DNA from: CAVUNY01 sp963843535
GTDB lineage: Bacteria > Chloroflexota > Anaerolineae > Anaerolineales > Anaerolineaceae
Reading direction: 5' to 3'
DNA length: 64,000 nucleotides
Assembly (NCBI GenBank): GCA_963843535.1
Contig: CAWJKU010000004.1
Coordinates: 620,001-684,000, forward strand
Shown here piece by piece: positions 63,099-64,000 of this stretch (the first letter of the stretch is position 1; each line of letters begins with the position of its first letter). A program made the position numbers and the translations under genes. The notes beneath the pieces were generated by a model. It did no database searches. It was not told where the DNA came from and saw nothing but the letters and a program-made list of their open reading frames with translations.

Positions 63099-64000
63099 AT
63101 GCCAGTGATTTGTACCGGCTCCATCGCGTATGACTATTTGATGACTTTCCCTGGATATTTCCGGGATCAAATCCTGCCAGACCAGCTGGAAACAATCAGC
63201 CTGTCGTTCCTGGTAGACAGTATGACCCGCCAGCGCGGTGGGATTGCCCCCAATATCGCCTATACCATGGCATTATTGGGTGAGCCTCCTTTGATCGTTG
63301 GCACGGTGGGTGAAGATTTCGGCGATTACCGGCGCTGGCTGGAAGATCACAACCTGGATACGCGTTATATCCGCGTGGTGCCGGGGAAGTTCACGGCATC
63401 GTTTTTTGCCAATACCGACCTGGCGAACTCTCAGATCAGCAGTTTTTATACGGGCGCGATGGCCCATGCGGGGGAGTTATCTCTGGAAGAGCTGGTGCCA
63501 GAGCACCCCGACCTGGTGATTATTTCGCCCAATGACCCGGGCGCCATGGACCAGTACGTGCGCGAATGCGCCAGGCTCGGGCTGCGGTACTTATACGATC
63601 CTGGTCAGCAGGTGGCGCGCTCCAGCGGGGATGAACTGCGGCGTGGGGTCGAAAATGCATACAGCCTGTTTTGCAACGAGTATGAATTTGAACTTCTGCA
63701 GAAACATACCCAACTGAGCCGCGCTGAGATGATCAAACGGGTGAAACTGCTGGTGGTGACCCTGGGGAAAAATGGGGCCGATATTTATTTCGATGGAGAC
63801 TGCACCCATACCCCGGTGGTGCCTCCCCAACAAATCGCCGACCCGACCGGTGTGGGCGATGCCTTCCGCGGTGGGTTTGTGCGTGCATGGCAGTTGGGAT
63901 TGGATTGGACCACTTGCGGGCAAGCCGGTGCTCTGGCAGCCACATACTGCCTGGAACAAAAAGGGACCCAAAATCACTTTTACACCCCGGCAGAATTTGT
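63099..64000 (+). CDS. PfkB-family sugar/nucleoside kinase, 3' end outside window
   Basis: The frame is open from the ATG at 63099 (AGAGGATGAACGT upstream; another ATG at 63091 leads to an immediate stop) to the edge, 300 codons. It begins MPVICTGSIAYDYLMTFPGY and carries GGIAPNIAYTMALLGEPPLI (PfkB signature 1 region) and ADPTGVGDAFRGGFVRAW (signature 2 with the catalytic Asp in GVGDAF). The sequence is closer to adenosine kinase/ribokinase-like members than to phosphofructokinases. Next to mtnA it might phosphorylate methylthioribose or recycle adenosine from SAM by-products; this is inference. Confidence 0.87.
   Translation, partial: MPVICTGSIAYDYLMTFPGYFRDQILPDQLETISLSFLVDSMTRQRGGIAPNIAYTMALLGEPPLIVGTVGEDFGDYRRWLEDHNLDTRYIRVVPGKFTASFFANTDLANSQISSFYTGAMAHAGELSLEELVPEHPDLVIISPNDPGAMDQYVRECARLGLRYLYDPGQQVARSSGDELRRGVENAYSLFCNEYEFELLQKHTQLSRAEMIKRVKLLVVTLGKNGADIYFDGDCTHTPVVPPQQIADPTGVGDAFRGGFVRAWQLGLDWTTCGQAGALAATYCLEQKGTQNHFYTPAEF

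Noticed and set aside
1..64000. CRISPR array, prophage, transposase or restriction system
   Set aside because: No regularly spaced repeats, integrase, transposase, capsid or restriction genes could be recognised on either strand.

Overview
The window (about 57% G+C by eye) is a bacterial chromosome segment carrying mostly housekeeping genes. The gene content suggests a member of the Chloroflexota, probably class Anaerolineae. Evidence is the many exported proteins and lipoproteins with long Thr/Pro-rich stalks, tandem TPR proteins, a BTAD/NB-ARC/TPR regulator, a DUF4013 protein, an archaeal/rickettsial-type ValRS, and groES-groEL behind a CIRCE element. This assignment is inference; no rRNA gene is present. 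No phage, IS element, CRISPR array or classical defence island was found.

Layout: (1) 1-9.3 kb, minus strand: partial NDK-like gene, heparinase II/III-like lyase, bacterial-type valS (two frame breaks), and a second archaeal-type ValRS behind a T-box leader. (2) 9.3-14.9 kb: small HhH membrane protein, UroD-like protein, a decayed SARP/AfsR-type regulator and a divergent 69-residue ORF. (3) 14.9-20.4 kb: ilvD-ilvB-ilvN-ilvC operon on the minus strand, preceded by what looks like a complete translational attenuator. (4) 20.4-31 kb: NUDIX, sugar-binding lipoprotein, DUF4013, AMMECR1, flavin reductase, a cell-wall amidase/L,D-transpeptidase pair, CnoX-like thioredoxin-TPR, CBM9-like lipoprotein and RlmD-type methyltransferase. 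(5) 30.7-37.9 kb: two-component regulator, triple-PDZ protein and histidine kinase, tRNA-Ser, a second histidine kinase overlapping a GT87-like protein, GNAT, tRNA-Val. (6) 38-44.4 kb: infC-rpmI-rplT, VanY-like peptidase, rRNA methyltransferase, DUF711, Thr/Pro-stalk protein, parvulin lipoprotein. (7) 44.6-53 kb: groES-groEL, two tandem TPR proteins, a phosphatase-like protein, ppdK. (8) 53-64 kb: membrane protein, pdhA-pdhB-pdhC, GNAT, HD hydrolase, Ca-motif membrane protein, TPR-SLT lipoprotein, mtnA and a partial PfkB kinase.

Three signals stand out. First, the ilv leader: a good promoter, a 34-codon ORF with 15 Leu/Ile/Val codons, a terminator hairpin, and a 9-nt segment (exactly leader codons 25-27) complementary to the terminator loop and inner stem. 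This is the organisation expected of ribosome-mediated attenuation. Second, at least five intergenic near-perfect palindromes share one build (arm, T4-T8, inner stem, 3-5 nt loop, mirror image) and have their T and A tracts on the wrong sides for intrinsic terminators. Third, eight genes (valS, UroD-like, SARP regulator, kinase, VanY-like, ppdK, pdhA, SLT) are broken at 14 places, each by what reads as exactly one surplus base, usually in a short homopolymer. This points to insertion-type sequencing or assembly error rather than real pseudogenes.

Several genes have a -10-like hexamer only 6-10 nt before the start codon and no Shine-Dalgarno, suggesting leaderless mRNAs. infC appears to start with AUU.
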